Positions 42,861-51,600 of a stretch of DNA of 64,000 nucleotides are shown here, piece by piece. A program made the position numbers and the translations under genes. Numbering within the stretch: the stretch's first letter is position 1; every line of letters starts with the position of its first letter. The stretch is from Caulobacter zeae (GTDB lineage Bacteria > Pseudomonadota > Alphaproteobacteria > Caulobacterales > Caulobacteraceae), in NCBI RefSeq assembly GCF_002858925.1, contig NZ_PJRS01000028.1, positions 120,957-184,956 of the forward strand, written 5' to 3'. The notes under the pieces are model-generated. The model did not search any database. It was not told the DNA's origin and saw only the letters and a list, made by a program, of their open reading frames with translations.

Positions 42861-43280
42861 TCAGCCTTTCGGCGTGAAGCGCTCGACCATCCAGGGCAGC
42901 ACGCGGGCGGGACGCTTGGCGGCGATGTCGATCAGCACCCAGTCGGTGCGGCTCTGGGCGCACATCTCGCCGTCGGGGCCGTCGATGCGGACATAGCGCT
43001 CGAAGCGCGGCCCCTTCAGCTCGCCCACCCAGGTGTAGCCGGTGGCGATCTCGTGCGGCAGCAGTTCACGGCGGTAGTCGATCTCGTGTCGGCGGGCGAC
43101 CCAGCTCCAGGGAGCCCGCTCCTCTTCCGAGGCCCAGGCTTCCCAGTGCGCAATGGCCAGGTCCTGGGCCCAGCCCAGATAGACCACGTTGTTGACGTGG
43201 CCGTTGGCGTCGATGTCCGACGCCAACGGCTCGAAGGTCAGGGGAAAGGCGTCCGCGGGCGGGACGAAGAGGCGGCTCAC
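42861..43280 (-). CDS. Acyl-CoA thioesterase, 4-hydroxybenzoyl type
   Basis: A 139-residue hotdog-fold thioesterase. The signature SDIDANGHVNNVVYLGWAQD carries the catalytic Asp and the N-G-H-V-N-N pattern of 4-hydroxybenzoyl-CoA/YbgC-type enzymes. It likely hydrolyses an acyl-CoA. Four bases separate it from grxD, so the two are on one transcript. It is not adjacent to tol-pal genes, so it is not the classical YbgC. Confidence 0.88.
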   Translation of the reverse strand: MSRLFVPPADAFPLTFEPLASDIDANGHVNNVVYLGWAQDLAIAHWEAWASEEERAPWSWVARRHEIDYRRELLPHEIATGYTWVGELKGPRFERYVRIDGPDGEMCAQSRTDWVLIDIAAKRPARVLPWMVERFTPKG

Positions 43281-43284
43281 CCGG

Positions 43285-43626
43285 TCAGGCCGAGATGACG
43301 CCCTGCTCGATCAGGAACGACTTCAGCTCGCCCGACTGGAACATCTCGCGGACGATGTCGCTGCCGCCGACGAACTCGCCCTTCACGTAGAGCTGGGGAA
43401 TGGTCGGCCAGTCGGTGAAGGTCTTGATGCCCTGGCGCAGTTCGTCGTCCTGCAGCACGTCGACGCCGACGAACTCGACGCCCAGGTGGTCGAGGATCTG
43501 CACGGCCACCGACGAGAAGCCGCAGCGCGGCTGGTCGGGCACGCCCTTCATGAACAGCACCACGGGGTGTTCGGCCACCGTCTTGGCGATGAATTCGAGG
43601 GCGGGGGAGGCGGCGACTTCGGTCAT
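43285..43626 (-). CDS. grxD: Monothiol glutaredoxin Grx4
   Basis: A 113-residue monothiol glutaredoxin with active site [12 protein letters not shown], glutathione-binding segments [20 protein letters not shown], and typical length. Grx4 carries [2Fe-2S] clusters as dimers or as a mixed dimer with BolA, acting in iron-sulfur trafficking and iron sensing. A bolA gene lies one gene upstream here, supporting a BolA-Grx partnership. Between them is a degenerate aldo-keto reductase. Confidence 0.95.
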   Translation of the reverse strand: MTEVAASPALEFIAKTVAEHPVVLFMKGVPDQPRCGFSSVAVQILDHLGVEFVGVDVLQDDELRQGIKTFTDWPTIPQLYVKGEFVGGSDIVREMFQSGELKSFLIEQGVISA

Positions 43627-43679
43627 GGGGAGGTATTCCTTGGCGGTAGCCTCTCAGCTAGGCGCCGGAAGGCCCCCGG

Positions 43680-44570
43680 TCAAGCGCGGCGCTTGGTCCC
43701 GGCGGCCTGTTCGGCCGAAAACCGCGCCATCTCGATCTGGGCGGCGCAGCCGGTCGGCAGGTCGCGCTCGACCACGGCGGCCAGGGCCTCGAGCTTGTCG
43801 CGCTTGGTGGTGATCACCTGCACCGTGGCCAGCGAAGGCTCGGTCAGGGCGTAGCCGAGGCACAGCTCCTGGCCGGTCCAGCCGGTGGTGTTGTCGAGGA
43901 AGTCGTAGCCGCCGAGATTGGTCAGCGGGTCGGTGCGGCGCCGCCACAGCGACGGCTTCTTGAAGATCGGCTTGGCCTCGCGCTCGCGGATGCTCTGCGG
44001 CCAGAAGTCCTCGCCGATCACCGCCACGTCGTGGGCCATGGCGTTGCGGATGCGGTGGCGGTCGGCCCAGCCGGACGACAGGTTGAACGGCGCGGCCAGG
44101 GCGTCGAACATGCCGCCGGCCAGGTGGCGGTCCTGGCTCTCGCCGCGGCTGGCCAGGCCCAGCGAGCGGATCAGGCCCGACTGGCGCAGGCCCACAAGCG
44201 CGGCCATGGCCGTCGGCGGGAAGGCCGAGCCCGGGTCGTCGACCGTGACGAGGTCCACATAGGACAGGCCGCAGCGCTCGACAGCGGTGTCCACCAAGTC
44301 GTGGATCGCCTGGGCGCTGAGAAGCTCGCCGCCGCTGCGCAGGCGCCAGCCGACGAACAACAGCCGCCGCTCGATGGTGGTCAGCGACTCGCTCACGCCC
44401 TCCAGCAGGGCGTTCGACGAGCCGTGGACCTCGAAGCTGTTGATGCCCGCTTCCAGGGCCGTGAAGATAAGGTTGCGCCAGTCCTTGCCGCTCATGCGCG
44501 GGTGGTCGGCGAGCCGCAGCGTCACCGCCGAGATCGCCATGCCCGCCTTGCCGAAAGGACGATAGCGCAA
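43680..44570 (-). CDS. Aldo/keto reductase-fold protein, catalytic tetrad lost
   Basis: A 296-residue protein with an AKR-type start (MRYRPFGKAGMAISAVTL) and overall barrel pattern. The Asp-Tyr-Lys-His tetrad is missing: the D-T-A-x-x-Y segment reads INSFEVHGSSN (Glu47, no tyrosine), the I-A-T-K strand reads LLFVGWRL (Trp75) and the D-L-Y-x-x-H strand reads YVDLVTVDDPG (Asp111). The cofactor region at the C-terminus is partly recognisable (LATVQVITTKRDKLEAL). It probably does not reduce carbonyls. Six bases separate it from bolA and 53 from grxD, so it is likely co-expressed with the BolA-Grx pair. Confidence 0.78.
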   Translation of the reverse strand: MRYRPFGKAGMAISAVTLRLADHPRMSGKDWRNLIFTALEAGINSFEVHGSSNALLEGVSESLTTIERRLLFVGWRLRSGGELLSAQAIHDLVDTAVERCGLSYVDLVTVDDPGSAFPPTAMAALVGLRQSGLIRSLGLASRGESQDRHLAGGMFDALAAPFNLSSGWADRHRIRNAMAHDVAVIGEDFWPQSIREREAKPIFKKPSLWRRRTDPLTNLGGYDFLDNTTGWTGQELCLGYALTEPSLATVQVITTKRDKLEALAAVVERDLPTGCAAQIEMARFSAEQAAGTKRRA

Positions 44571-44576
44571 GGTGCG

Positions 44577-44813
44577 TTACTCCGCCGGGGCCGCGGTTTC
44601 GAGCGCCAGGGCGTGCAACTCGCCGCCCAGCACGTCGGCCAGGGCGCGGTTGACCATCTGGTGCTGCTTGACGCGGGTCAGGCCGCGGAAGGCGGGCGAG
44701 ACGATGCGCGCCTTGTAGTGATCGCCGTCGCCGGCCAGGTCGGTCAGCACGATCTCGGAATCCGGAAAGGCCGCGTTGAGGCGGGCTTCAAGCACGTCGG
44801 GCGACATGGGCAT
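44577..44813 (-). CDS. bolA: BolA family protein
   Basis: A 78-residue BolA-type protein with a class-II KH-like fold. The conserved region GDGDHYKARIVSPAFRGLTRV and the histidine in VKQHQMVNRAL, a likely iron-sulfur ligand shared with Grx4, are present. Such proteins bridge [2Fe-2S] clusters with monothiol glutaredoxins. It heads the minus-strand run that contains grxD two genes downstream. Confidence 0.92.
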   Translation of the reverse strand: MPMSPDVLEARLNAAFPDSEIVLTDLAGDGDHYKARIVSPAFRGLTRVKQHQMVNRALADVLGGELHALALETAAPAE

Positions 44814-45003
44814 GGGCGGATTCTCCGATCCTCGAAGGGGCTGTATGCCCCGTAAACCTTAAGATCGCGCATATGGCGGGCGTCGCGGCCGGAAGCAATC
44901 GCCGATCCGGTCGGCCAGTTGCGTCCAGGTCCTTGGGATGATCAAAACAGGCGAAAGCCGCGTTCCGTAACGGCGGAGACCGTCCGCGCGGCAGGGAGTT
45001 CCA

Positions 45004-45921
45004 ATGCGTTCGACGTTTCCAGCCAGCGTCCTGGCGATCCTTCTGGCCGCCCTGGCCGCGCCCGCCATGGCCGGTCCCGGCGACATGGCCCTCGACGACG
45101 TGAAGATCCTGTCGGCCGACGCCATGCAGGGCCGCGCCCCGGGCACGCCGGGATCGCAGCTGGCGCGAACGTACATCCTCGAACGCTTCAAGACGATCGG
45201 CCTGGCCCCCATCGGCGAGGGTTTCGAGCAGCCGTTCCGCTTCACCCGCAAGGACGGGACGACGATCACCGGCGTCAACCTCGTGGCCCGCATCAAGGGG
45301 ACGGCCCCGGACGGCAAGGCCCTGGTGGTCACCGCCCATTACGACCATGTCGGGGTCAGGAACGGCCAGATCTACAACGGCGCCGACGACAACGCCTCGG
45401 GCGTGGCGGGCCTGCTGGCGGTGGCCGAGGCCTTCAAGGCAAAGCCGCCCCTGCATGACGTGCTGATCGTTGCGCTGGACGCCGAGGAGGGCGGTCTGCG
45501 CGGGGCCAAGGCCTTCGTCGCCCAGCCGCCGATCCCGCTGTCGGCGATCGGGCTGAACGTCAATTTCGACATGCTGAGCAAGAACGCCAAGGGCGAGCTC
45601 TACGCCGCCGGCGCTTCGCCGCAGCCGGCCCTGAAACCGATACTCGACGCCGTGGCCAAGGCCGCGCCGGTCAAGCTGAAGCTCGGCCACGACACCGACG
45701 CCGACGGCAAGGAAAACAACTGGACCACCCAGTCCGACCACGGGGCCTTCGCGGAGAAGGGTGTGCCGTGGGTCTATTTCGGGGTCGAAGATCACCCCGA
45801 GTACCACCAGTCGACCGACGACTTCGAAACCATCCCCCAGCCCTTCTTCAAGGCCTCGGTGGCGACCGTCGTCCTGGCGACGCGTGCTTTCGACGAGCGG
45901 TTGGGGGAAGTGGCGCGCTAG
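45004..45921 (+). CDS. M28-family zinc aminopeptidase
   Basis: A 305-residue exported metallopeptidase: signal peptide AALAAPAMAG. The metal site is complete: VTAHYDHVG, GADDNASGVA, the catalytic and liganding glutamates in DAEEGGL, NFDML and the late histidine in VEDHPEYHQSTDDF. It is similar to aminopeptidase S/Y-type and glutamyl carboxypeptidase-type members. Monocistronic; the stop is followed by an intergenic repeat and a convergent small gene. Confidence 0.92.
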   Translation: MRSTFPASVLAILLAALAAPAMAGPGDMALDDVKILSADAMQGRAPGTPGSQLARTYILERFKTIGLAPIGEGFEQPFRFTRKDGTTITGVNLVARIKGTAPDGKALVVTAHYDHVGVRNGQIYNGADDNASGVAGLLAVAEAFKAKPPLHDVLIVALDAEEGGLRGAKAFVAQPPIPLSAIGLNVNFDMLSKNAKGELYAAGASPQPALKPILDAVAKAAPVKLKLGHDTDADGKENNWTTQSDHGAFAEKGVPWVYFGVEDHPEYHQSTDDFETIPQPFFKASVATVVLATRAFDERLGEVAR

Positions 45922-45946
45922 GGCGCTTCGATGCTGGGATAGCGGA

Positions 45947-46000
45947 CGGCTGAAAAGTCCCCTCCGGCCGTCCTCCCAGACGCTCCCCCTTCAGGGGGAG
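45947..46000. repeat. CTCCCCC-type intergenic repeat fragment
   Basis: GGCTGAAAAGTCCCCTCCGG followed by a CTCCCCC-TTCA-GGGGGAG hairpin (45983-46000) between convergent genes. The same pieces, some inverted, occur at 27445 and 34441. It may terminate transcription in both directions. Confidence 0.65.
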
Positions 46001-46007
46001 GATCTCT

Positions 46008-46199
46008 TCACTCCGTCTCGTCGTTGGCCGCTTCGACCTCGACGCCGAACACTTCGTCGATGACCTCCATGATCTCTTCGAGGTCGTCGAGCGTGACCTT
46101 GACGCGCATGGTCTGATCGTCGTCGGCGGTGAGCGTCAGGAAGATGCCGTGCTCGGTCTCTTCAAGGATGAACTCGTCGAGATTGGCTATGACGGCCAT
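46008..46199 (-). CDS. Small acidic protein
   Basis: A 63-residue acidic protein: ILEETEHGIFLTLTADDDQT followed by VTLDDLEEIMEVIDEVFGVE, with almost no basic residues. The pattern of two short strands and an acidic helix recurs in small hypothetical proteins of this order. No signal or membrane segment; function unknown. It is preceded by CCGGGAGGCGCAAC on its own strand, a good ribosome-binding site. Confidence 0.65.
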   Translation of the reverse strand: MAVIANLDEFILEETEHGIFLTLTADDDQTMRVKVTLDDLEEIMEVIDEVFGVEVEAANDETE

Positions 46200-46279
46200 G
46201 TTGCGCCTCCCGGTTTCACAAGGGGGAGCGGCCGGCGGCGGCTTTCGTTCCGCGATCTGGCCGCCGCCGACATAGGGCT

Positions 46280-47077
46280 TCAGGCCAGGCCGTAGCGAGG
46301 CGCGGGCCGGTCGCGCGACAGGTTGGGCGCAAGGTTCAACCGGGCCGCGTCATAGGCGGCGAAGTCGCCCGCCTCGGGCAGGGAGGGGATGGTCACCAGC
46401 TCGCCCTGGTCGAAGCCGGCCAGGGCCGCGTCGACGAGGTCGCCCACCTCCATCACCGTCGACGGATCCAGCGCGTCTACGCTGCCGCCCGAGCGGTCCC
46501 AGATCTCGGTGCGGGTGGCGCCGGGCAGCACCGCCTGCAGCTTGATCGCCTCTGGCAACTGGCTGCGCAGCCCTTGGGTGAAGTAGGTCACATAGGCCTT
46601 GGTCGCGCCGTAGACCGGCGAGCGGAACTCGGGCAGCAGGCCCACCACCGACGAGATGTTGACGATGGCGCCGCGACCACGGGCGTTGAAGGCGCCGGCC
46701 GCCGCGTGGGCCAGGCGCGTCACCGACACCACGTTCAGCTGGATCAGGTTGTCGACCTTGTCGACATCCTGGTCGACGAAGTCGCCGCCTAGCGCCGCGC
46801 CGGCGTTGTTGATCAGGATGTCGATGGCCGCGTCGTCGCGCAGGCGGGCCTCGACGCGGGACAGGTCGACGGCGTTGGTCAGGTCGGCCTGGAGGACGTC
46901 GACCTTGACGCCGGTCTCGCCGCGCAGGCGTTCGGCGAGGGCGGCCAGGCGCGCCGCGTCGCGGGCCACCAGCACCAGGTCGTGGCCGCGCCTGGCCAGG
47001 CGGTCGGCATAGGTGGCGCCGATGCCGGTGGAGGCGCCCGTGACCAGGGCCGCGCCGGGAAACTGCTTCTTGCTCAT
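46280..47077 (-). CDS. SDR-family short-chain dehydrogenase/reductase
   Basis: A 265-residue classical SDR. The cofactor motif is TGASTGIGATYADRLARRG, the N-N-A-G strand is ILINNAGAALGG, the catalytic serine is in NISSVVG, and the Tyr-x-x-x-Lys pair is in YGATKAY. An arginine in VARDAARL after strand 2 suggests NADP use. Substrate unknown. It is divergent from an HxlR-type regulator across 125 bases with ordered repeats, so it is the likely regulated gene. Confidence 0.92.
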   Translation of the reverse strand: MSKKQFPGAALVTGASTGIGATYADRLARRGHDLVLVARDAARLAALAERLRGETGVKVDVLQADLTNAVDLSRVEARLRDDAAIDILINNAGAALGGDFVDQDVDKVDNLIQLNVVSVTRLAHAAAGAFNARGRGAIVNISSVVGLLPEFRSPVYGATKAYVTYFTQGLRSQLPEAIKLQAVLPGATRTEIWDRSGGSVDALDPSTVMEVGDLVDAALAGFDQGELVTIPSLPEAGDFAAYDAARLNLAPNLSRDRPAPRYGLA

Positions 47078-47123
47078 GTCTCGATCCCCTCGGGATGCTG
47101 GCCGCCACGCTCGTCGCGGCGGG

Positions 47124-47165
47124 GTGACTTGCAGATGGCTAGTGACTTTCGAATTGCAAGTGACT
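47124..47165. promoter_or_regulatory. Three GTGACT repeats at 18-bp spacing
   Basis: GTGACT occurs at 47124-47129, 47142-47147 and 47160-47165, exactly 18 bases apart. ACTTGCA (47127-47133) and TGCAAGT (47155-47161) add an inverted repeat. The array lies between the SDR and HxlR genes and is probably the regulator's binding site. Confidence 0.55.
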
Positions 47166-47202
47166 GGCTTTCATTTTGCTATCGACCGCCTATCTTCGCC
47201 TC

Positions 47203-47703
47203 ATGACCACGCGCGCCTTCGATCCCGGACAGTGCCCCGTCGGCCGCACGCTCGAACGCGTCGGCGACACCTGGAGCCTGATGATCCTGCGGGACGCCCT
47301 GCAGGGGCTGACCCGCTTCGACGAGTTCGAGAAGAGCCTCGGCGTGGCTCCCAACATCCTCACCAAGCGCCTGGCCGGACTAGTACAATCCGGCTTTCTC
47401 GAGCGGCGGCCCTATCAGGAGCGGCCGGTGCGCCACGAATACGTGCCGACCGCGCGGGGATGGGACTTTGCGCCGGTGCTGACCGCGCTGCTGGCCTTCG
47501 GCAACCGCCACTTCGCCGAAGAGGGGATCGCCGGCCAGCTGGTCGACCGGGCGACGGGCGAGCCGGCGGAGCCGATCGTGGTCGACGCCGTAAGCGGCCG
47601 TCCGATCGACGGCGAGACCTTCACCTATGCGGCCGGCCCCGCCGCCGGCGAGGTGGTGCGCAACCGCGCAGCCCTGATCGAGGCCCGACGCGGGCGCGGC
47701 TGA
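47203..47703 (+). CDS. HxlR-family transcriptional regulator
   Basis: A 166-residue winged-helix regulator. The HxlR core is CPVGRTLERVGDTWSLMILR with the conserved early cysteine, then RFDEFEKSLGVAPNILTKRL and the wing EYVPTARGWDF. The C-terminal 60 residues form an additional small domain. The early cysteine may sense aldehydes or electrophiles, as in other members of the family. It faces the SDR gene, a common pair in which the regulator responds to a carbonyl substrate. Confidence 0.88.
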   Translation: MTTRAFDPGQCPVGRTLERVGDTWSLMILRDALQGLTRFDEFEKSLGVAPNILTKRLAGLVQSGFLERRPYQERPVRHEYVPTARGWDFAPVLTALLAFGNRHFAEEGIAGQLVDRATGEPAEPIVVDAVSGRPIDGETFTYAAGPAAGEVVRNRAALIEARRGRG

Positions 47704-47788
47704 AACGGCGCCTTTGGGTAATCTCTGTAGGGTTGTATGCTGCCCAGGATTGCGAAGCGCAGGGCGCCTTCGCCGGGGAGGCGCGACC

Positions 47789-48541
47789 ATGGACACCATC
47801 ACCGCCAAGAGCGCCAACGGCGCGAGCGATCCGGGCCTCGTCTCGGCCCTGGCCGAGGACGTCGCGCTCGCGCCGCCGACGGCCGACGAGGCCGCCTCGG
47901 AAGCCCCGCTCCTGGCCGCGGCCGCGGGCGCGGCGGGTCCAGAGGTGAAGCTGAACTTCGTCAACCGGTCGAACGACGCCGGCAACGTGCATGTGCTGGT
48001 GTTCGGCCAGCCCCCTTCGCCCGAGCTCGACGGGATCGGGCAGGCCTGGCGGGTGATCGACAACTGCGGTCCCGGCTGGAGCCATCCGTTCACCTGGCCC
48101 GTCGCGGTCACGCTCGGCGTCGTCGACCCGAACGGCAATGTCTCGCCGCAGCTGGACATCGCCGATGGCCAGGTCGCGGAGGTCGTCGCCGCTCCGTCCG
48201 GCACGCTTCTGAGGATCGCCGGCCAGCAGGGGCCTTCGCGCGCGATCGCCCTGATGAACCAGCTGCCCCAGGGCTTCGTCGCGGCCACCGTCTTCCGTGA
48301 CGGCCAGCCCTATGCACGGACGTCCCTCGCGCCGCACACCACCGTCACCCTGGCGTTCAAGCCGACGATCTGGATCGGCGCGGCCGCCCGGACCGAGGCG
48401 AGCGGCGGCGAGGCGGTCTCGACGCTGACCGAGATCAGCCTGATGGGCGTCGCCAGCGCCGACATCGTGATGACGGGCGGCGGACAGGGAGCTGACGCCA
48501 GGCCGTTCGTCTTCACCCTGGCGAACGTCGCCTACGCCTGA
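47789..48541 (+). CDS. Unrecognised VN-type beta-sandwich-like protein
   Basis: A 250-residue protein of unknown function. After an Ala/Pro-rich disordered start (1-50) comes VKLNFVNRSNDAGNVHVLVF and later AWRVIDNCGPGWSHPF and ATVFRDGQPYARTSLAPHTT, then LAFKPTIWIG near the end. The whole resembles a beta-rich, possibly secreted, protein without a Sec signal. The order V-N...F-x-x-P-P...K-P-x-x-W-I is loosely shared with the two tandem proteins at 57956 and 58623. GGGGAGG precedes the ATG. It lies just upstream of the RND operon on the same strand. Confidence 0.6.
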   Translation: MDTITAKSANGASDPGLVSALAEDVALAPPTADEAASEAPLLAAAAGAAGPEVKLNFVNRSNDAGNVHVLVFGQPPSPELDGIGQAWRVIDNCGPGWSHPFTWPVAVTLGVVDPNGNVSPQLDIADGQVAEVVAAPSGTLLRIAGQQGPSRAIALMNQLPQGFVAATVFRDGQPYARTSLAPHTTVTLAFKPTIWIGAAARTEASGGEAVSTLTEISLMGVASADIVMTGGGQGADARPFVFTLANVAYA

Positions 48542-48621
48542 GGGGGAGGGGCTTAGGCCGCGTTCTGGGCACCGCTTTCCCATCCCCGCGGCCAAGGTTG
48601 TCCACCGTTGCTGACCGCCTT

Positions 48622-48650
48622 GTCAGGCGGGCGTCAGCCTGACGACCCGA
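48622..48650 (+). promoter_or_regulatory. 29-bp element shared with the two-component promoter
   Basis: The 29 bases begin GTCAGGCGGGCGTCAGCC and continue TGACGACCCGA. A copy with 26 of 29 identical lies on the minus strand upstream of the response-regulator gene at 57804-57832. GTCA occurs twice at 11-bp spacing within it. It starts 77 bases before the permease ATG and probably binds the OmpR-type regulator. Confidence 0.6.
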
Positions 48651-48661
48651 TGGCGCCGCTA

Positions 48662-48693
48662 CATCCGTCGCAACCTCTCCGGAACGACGGATG
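48662..48693. promoter_or_regulatory. 9-bp inverted repeat before the RND operon
   Basis: CATCCGTCG (48662-48670) and CGACGGATG (48685-48693) are perfect inverted repeats 14 bases apart, ending five bases before the permease start codon. The loop includes CTCTCCGGAA. It could be a second operator or an RNA hairpin limiting translation. Confidence 0.45.
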
Positions 48694-48698
48694 CTTAG

Positions 48699-51600
48699 AT
48701 GATCTCGCTTGTGCGGACGGCTTTGGCGCGTCCCTACACCTTCGTCGTCATGGCCGCGATGATCCTCATCGTGGGCGTGCTGGCCATTCTGCGTACGCCC
48801 ACCGACATCTTTCCGGAGATCCGCGTCCCCGTCGTGGCGGTGGCCTTCACCTATAACGGCCTGTCGCCGGAAGACATGTCGGGCCGGATCCTGACGCCCT
48901 ACCAGCGGGCGCTGACCACCACGGTCAACGACATCGAGCACATCGAGGCCACCTCGCTGCAGGGCATCGGGGTGGTGAAGGTCTATTTCCAGCCCGGCGC
49001 CGACATCCGCCTGGCCAACGCCCAGATCACCGCCGTCTCCCAGACCCTGCTGCGCCAGATGCCGACGGGCACCACCCCGCCGCTGGTGCTGAACTACAAC
49101 GCCTCGACCGTCCCGATCGTGCAGCTGGCGCTGTCGGGCCAGGGCATGAGCGAGCAGCAGCTGTTCGACTACGGCGTCAACTTCATCCGCACCCGCCTGG
49201 TCACCGTGCCCGGGGCGGCCGTGCCGTTCCCGTTCGGCGGCAAGACCCGCCAGATCCAGGTCGACATCGATCCGCAGGCCCTGCTGTCCAAGGGGCTGTC
49301 GGCCACCGACGTCGGCGCGGCCATCGCGGCCCAGACCCAGATCACCCCCGCTGGCTTCGTGAAGATCGGCGAGTTCCAGTATTCCCTGCGCCTCAACAAC
49401 GCCCCGGGCTCGGTCGACGAGCTGAACGCCCTGCCGGTGCGCACCGTGAACGGCGCGACCATCCGCCTGGGCGACGTGGCCCATGTGCGCGACGGTTCGG
49501 CCCCGCAGCAGAACGTCGTCCACGTGGACGGCCAACGCTCGGTGCTGATGACGGTGCTGAAGTCGGGCGCGACCTCGACCATCGCCATCGTCGACGGCGT
49601 CAAGGGGGCGCTGCCCGAGCTGAAGGCCCAGCTGCCGGCCGAACTGTCGATCACCCCGCTGAACGACCAGTCGACCTTCGTGAAGGCGGCCGTCGAGGGC
49701 GTGGTCCACGAAGGCGCGCTGGCCGCGATCCTGACCTCGCTGATGATCCTGCTGTTCCTGGGCAGCTGGCGCTCGACGGTGATCATCGCCGTGTCGATCC
49801 CGCTGGCCGTGCTGGCGGCGGTGGCGACCCTGGCCGCCTTCGGCCAGACCCTCAACGTCATGACCCTGGGCGGCCTCGCCCTCGCCGTCGGCATCCTGGT
49901 CGACGACGCCACGGTGACCATCGAGAACATCAACTGGCACCTGGAGCACGGCAAGGACGTCAAGACCGCGATCCTCGACGGCGCGGCCCAGATCGTCACG
50001 CCAGCCTTCGTCTCCCTGCTCTGCATCTGCATCGTCTTCGTGCCGATGTTCTTCCTGCCAGGCGTGTCGGGCTTCCTGTTCGTGCCGATGGCCATGTCGG
50101 TCGTCTTCGCGATGATCGCCTCGTTCATCCTGTCGCGGACCCTGGTGCCGACCATGGCGGCCTTCCTGTTGAAGCCGCATGCGCCGCATGACCAGGAGGC
50201 GCCGTCCAAGAACCGCCTGGTGCGCTTCCAGCGCGGCTTCGAGCGGGTGTTCGCCAAGGTGCGCGACGCCTATGCCGGCCTGCTGGGCTTTGCGCTGGGC
50301 GCGCGAGGCAAGTTCGTCGCCGGCTTCCTGGCGTTTGCGGTGCTGAGCCTGGCGCTGGTTCCGTTCCTGGGCCGCAACTTCTTCCCGGCCGTGGACTCCG
50401 GCTCGATCGCCATGCACGTCCGCGCGCCCACCGGCTATCGGGTCGAGGAGTCGGCGGCCCTGTTCGACCGCATCCAGCGCCAGGTGCGCACGGTCATCCC
50501 CAGCGCCGAGATCGACACCATCGTCGACAACATCGGCCTGTCCACCAGCGGCATCAACGTCGCCTACAACGCCTCGGGCACCATTGGTCCGATGGACGGC
50601 GACATCCTGATCAGCCTGAAGAAGGGCCACAAGCCGACCGAGGACTATGTCAGGGCGCTGCGCCAGGAATTGCCCAAGGCCTTCCCCACCGCGACCTTCT
50701 CGTTCCTGCCGGCCGACGTCACCAGCCAGATCCTGAACTTCGGCAGCCCCGCGCCGATCGACATCCAGGTGGCCGGCGGCGATGCGGCGACCAACCAGGC
50801 CTACGCGCAGAAGATCCTGCGTGCGATCCGCGGCGTCGAGGGCATCGCCGACGTGCGCATCCAGCAGCCCACCGGCTCGCCGCAGCTGCGCTTCGACGCC
50901 GACCGCACCCGGATCCACGCCCTGGGCCTGGACGAGCGCGACGTCACCGCCAGCCTGGCCGGCGCCGTGGCCGGCAGCGGCCAGACCGCGCCGGTGTTCT
51001 GGCTGAACCCGCAGAACGGGGTGTCCTATCCGATCGTCGCCCAGACGCCGGAGTACCTGATCGACAGCTTCGAGAAGCTGGGCGCTATCCCGGTCACCGG
51101 CAGCCGCGTGCCCAACGACGCTCCGCAGGTGCTGGGCGGCCTGGGCGCGCTGAGCCGCGGGGCGACCCCGGCGGTGGTCTCGCAGTACAACATCCAGCCG
51201 ATGGTCAATGTCTATGCGGCGACGCAAGGCCGCGACCTGGGCGGCGTGGCGGCCGACGTCCAGAAGATCCTCAAGAGCCTGGAAAAGGACAAGCCGGCCA
51301 AGGTGCGCGTCACGCTGCGCGGCCAGTACCAGACCATGAACACCGCCTTCTCCGGCATGGGCTGGGGCCTGTTGGGCGCGGTGGTGATGATCTACCTGCT
51401 GATCGTCATCAACTTCCAGTCCTGGCTGGATCCGTTCGTGATCATCTCGGCCCTGCCGGCCGCCCTGGCGGGCATCGCCTGGATGCTGTTCGCCACCGGC
51501 ACGCCGCTGTCGGTGCCGGCCCTGACCGGCGCGATCATGTGCATGGGCGTGGCCACGGCCAACTCGATCCTGGTGGTCAGCTTCGCCCGCGAACGGCTGG

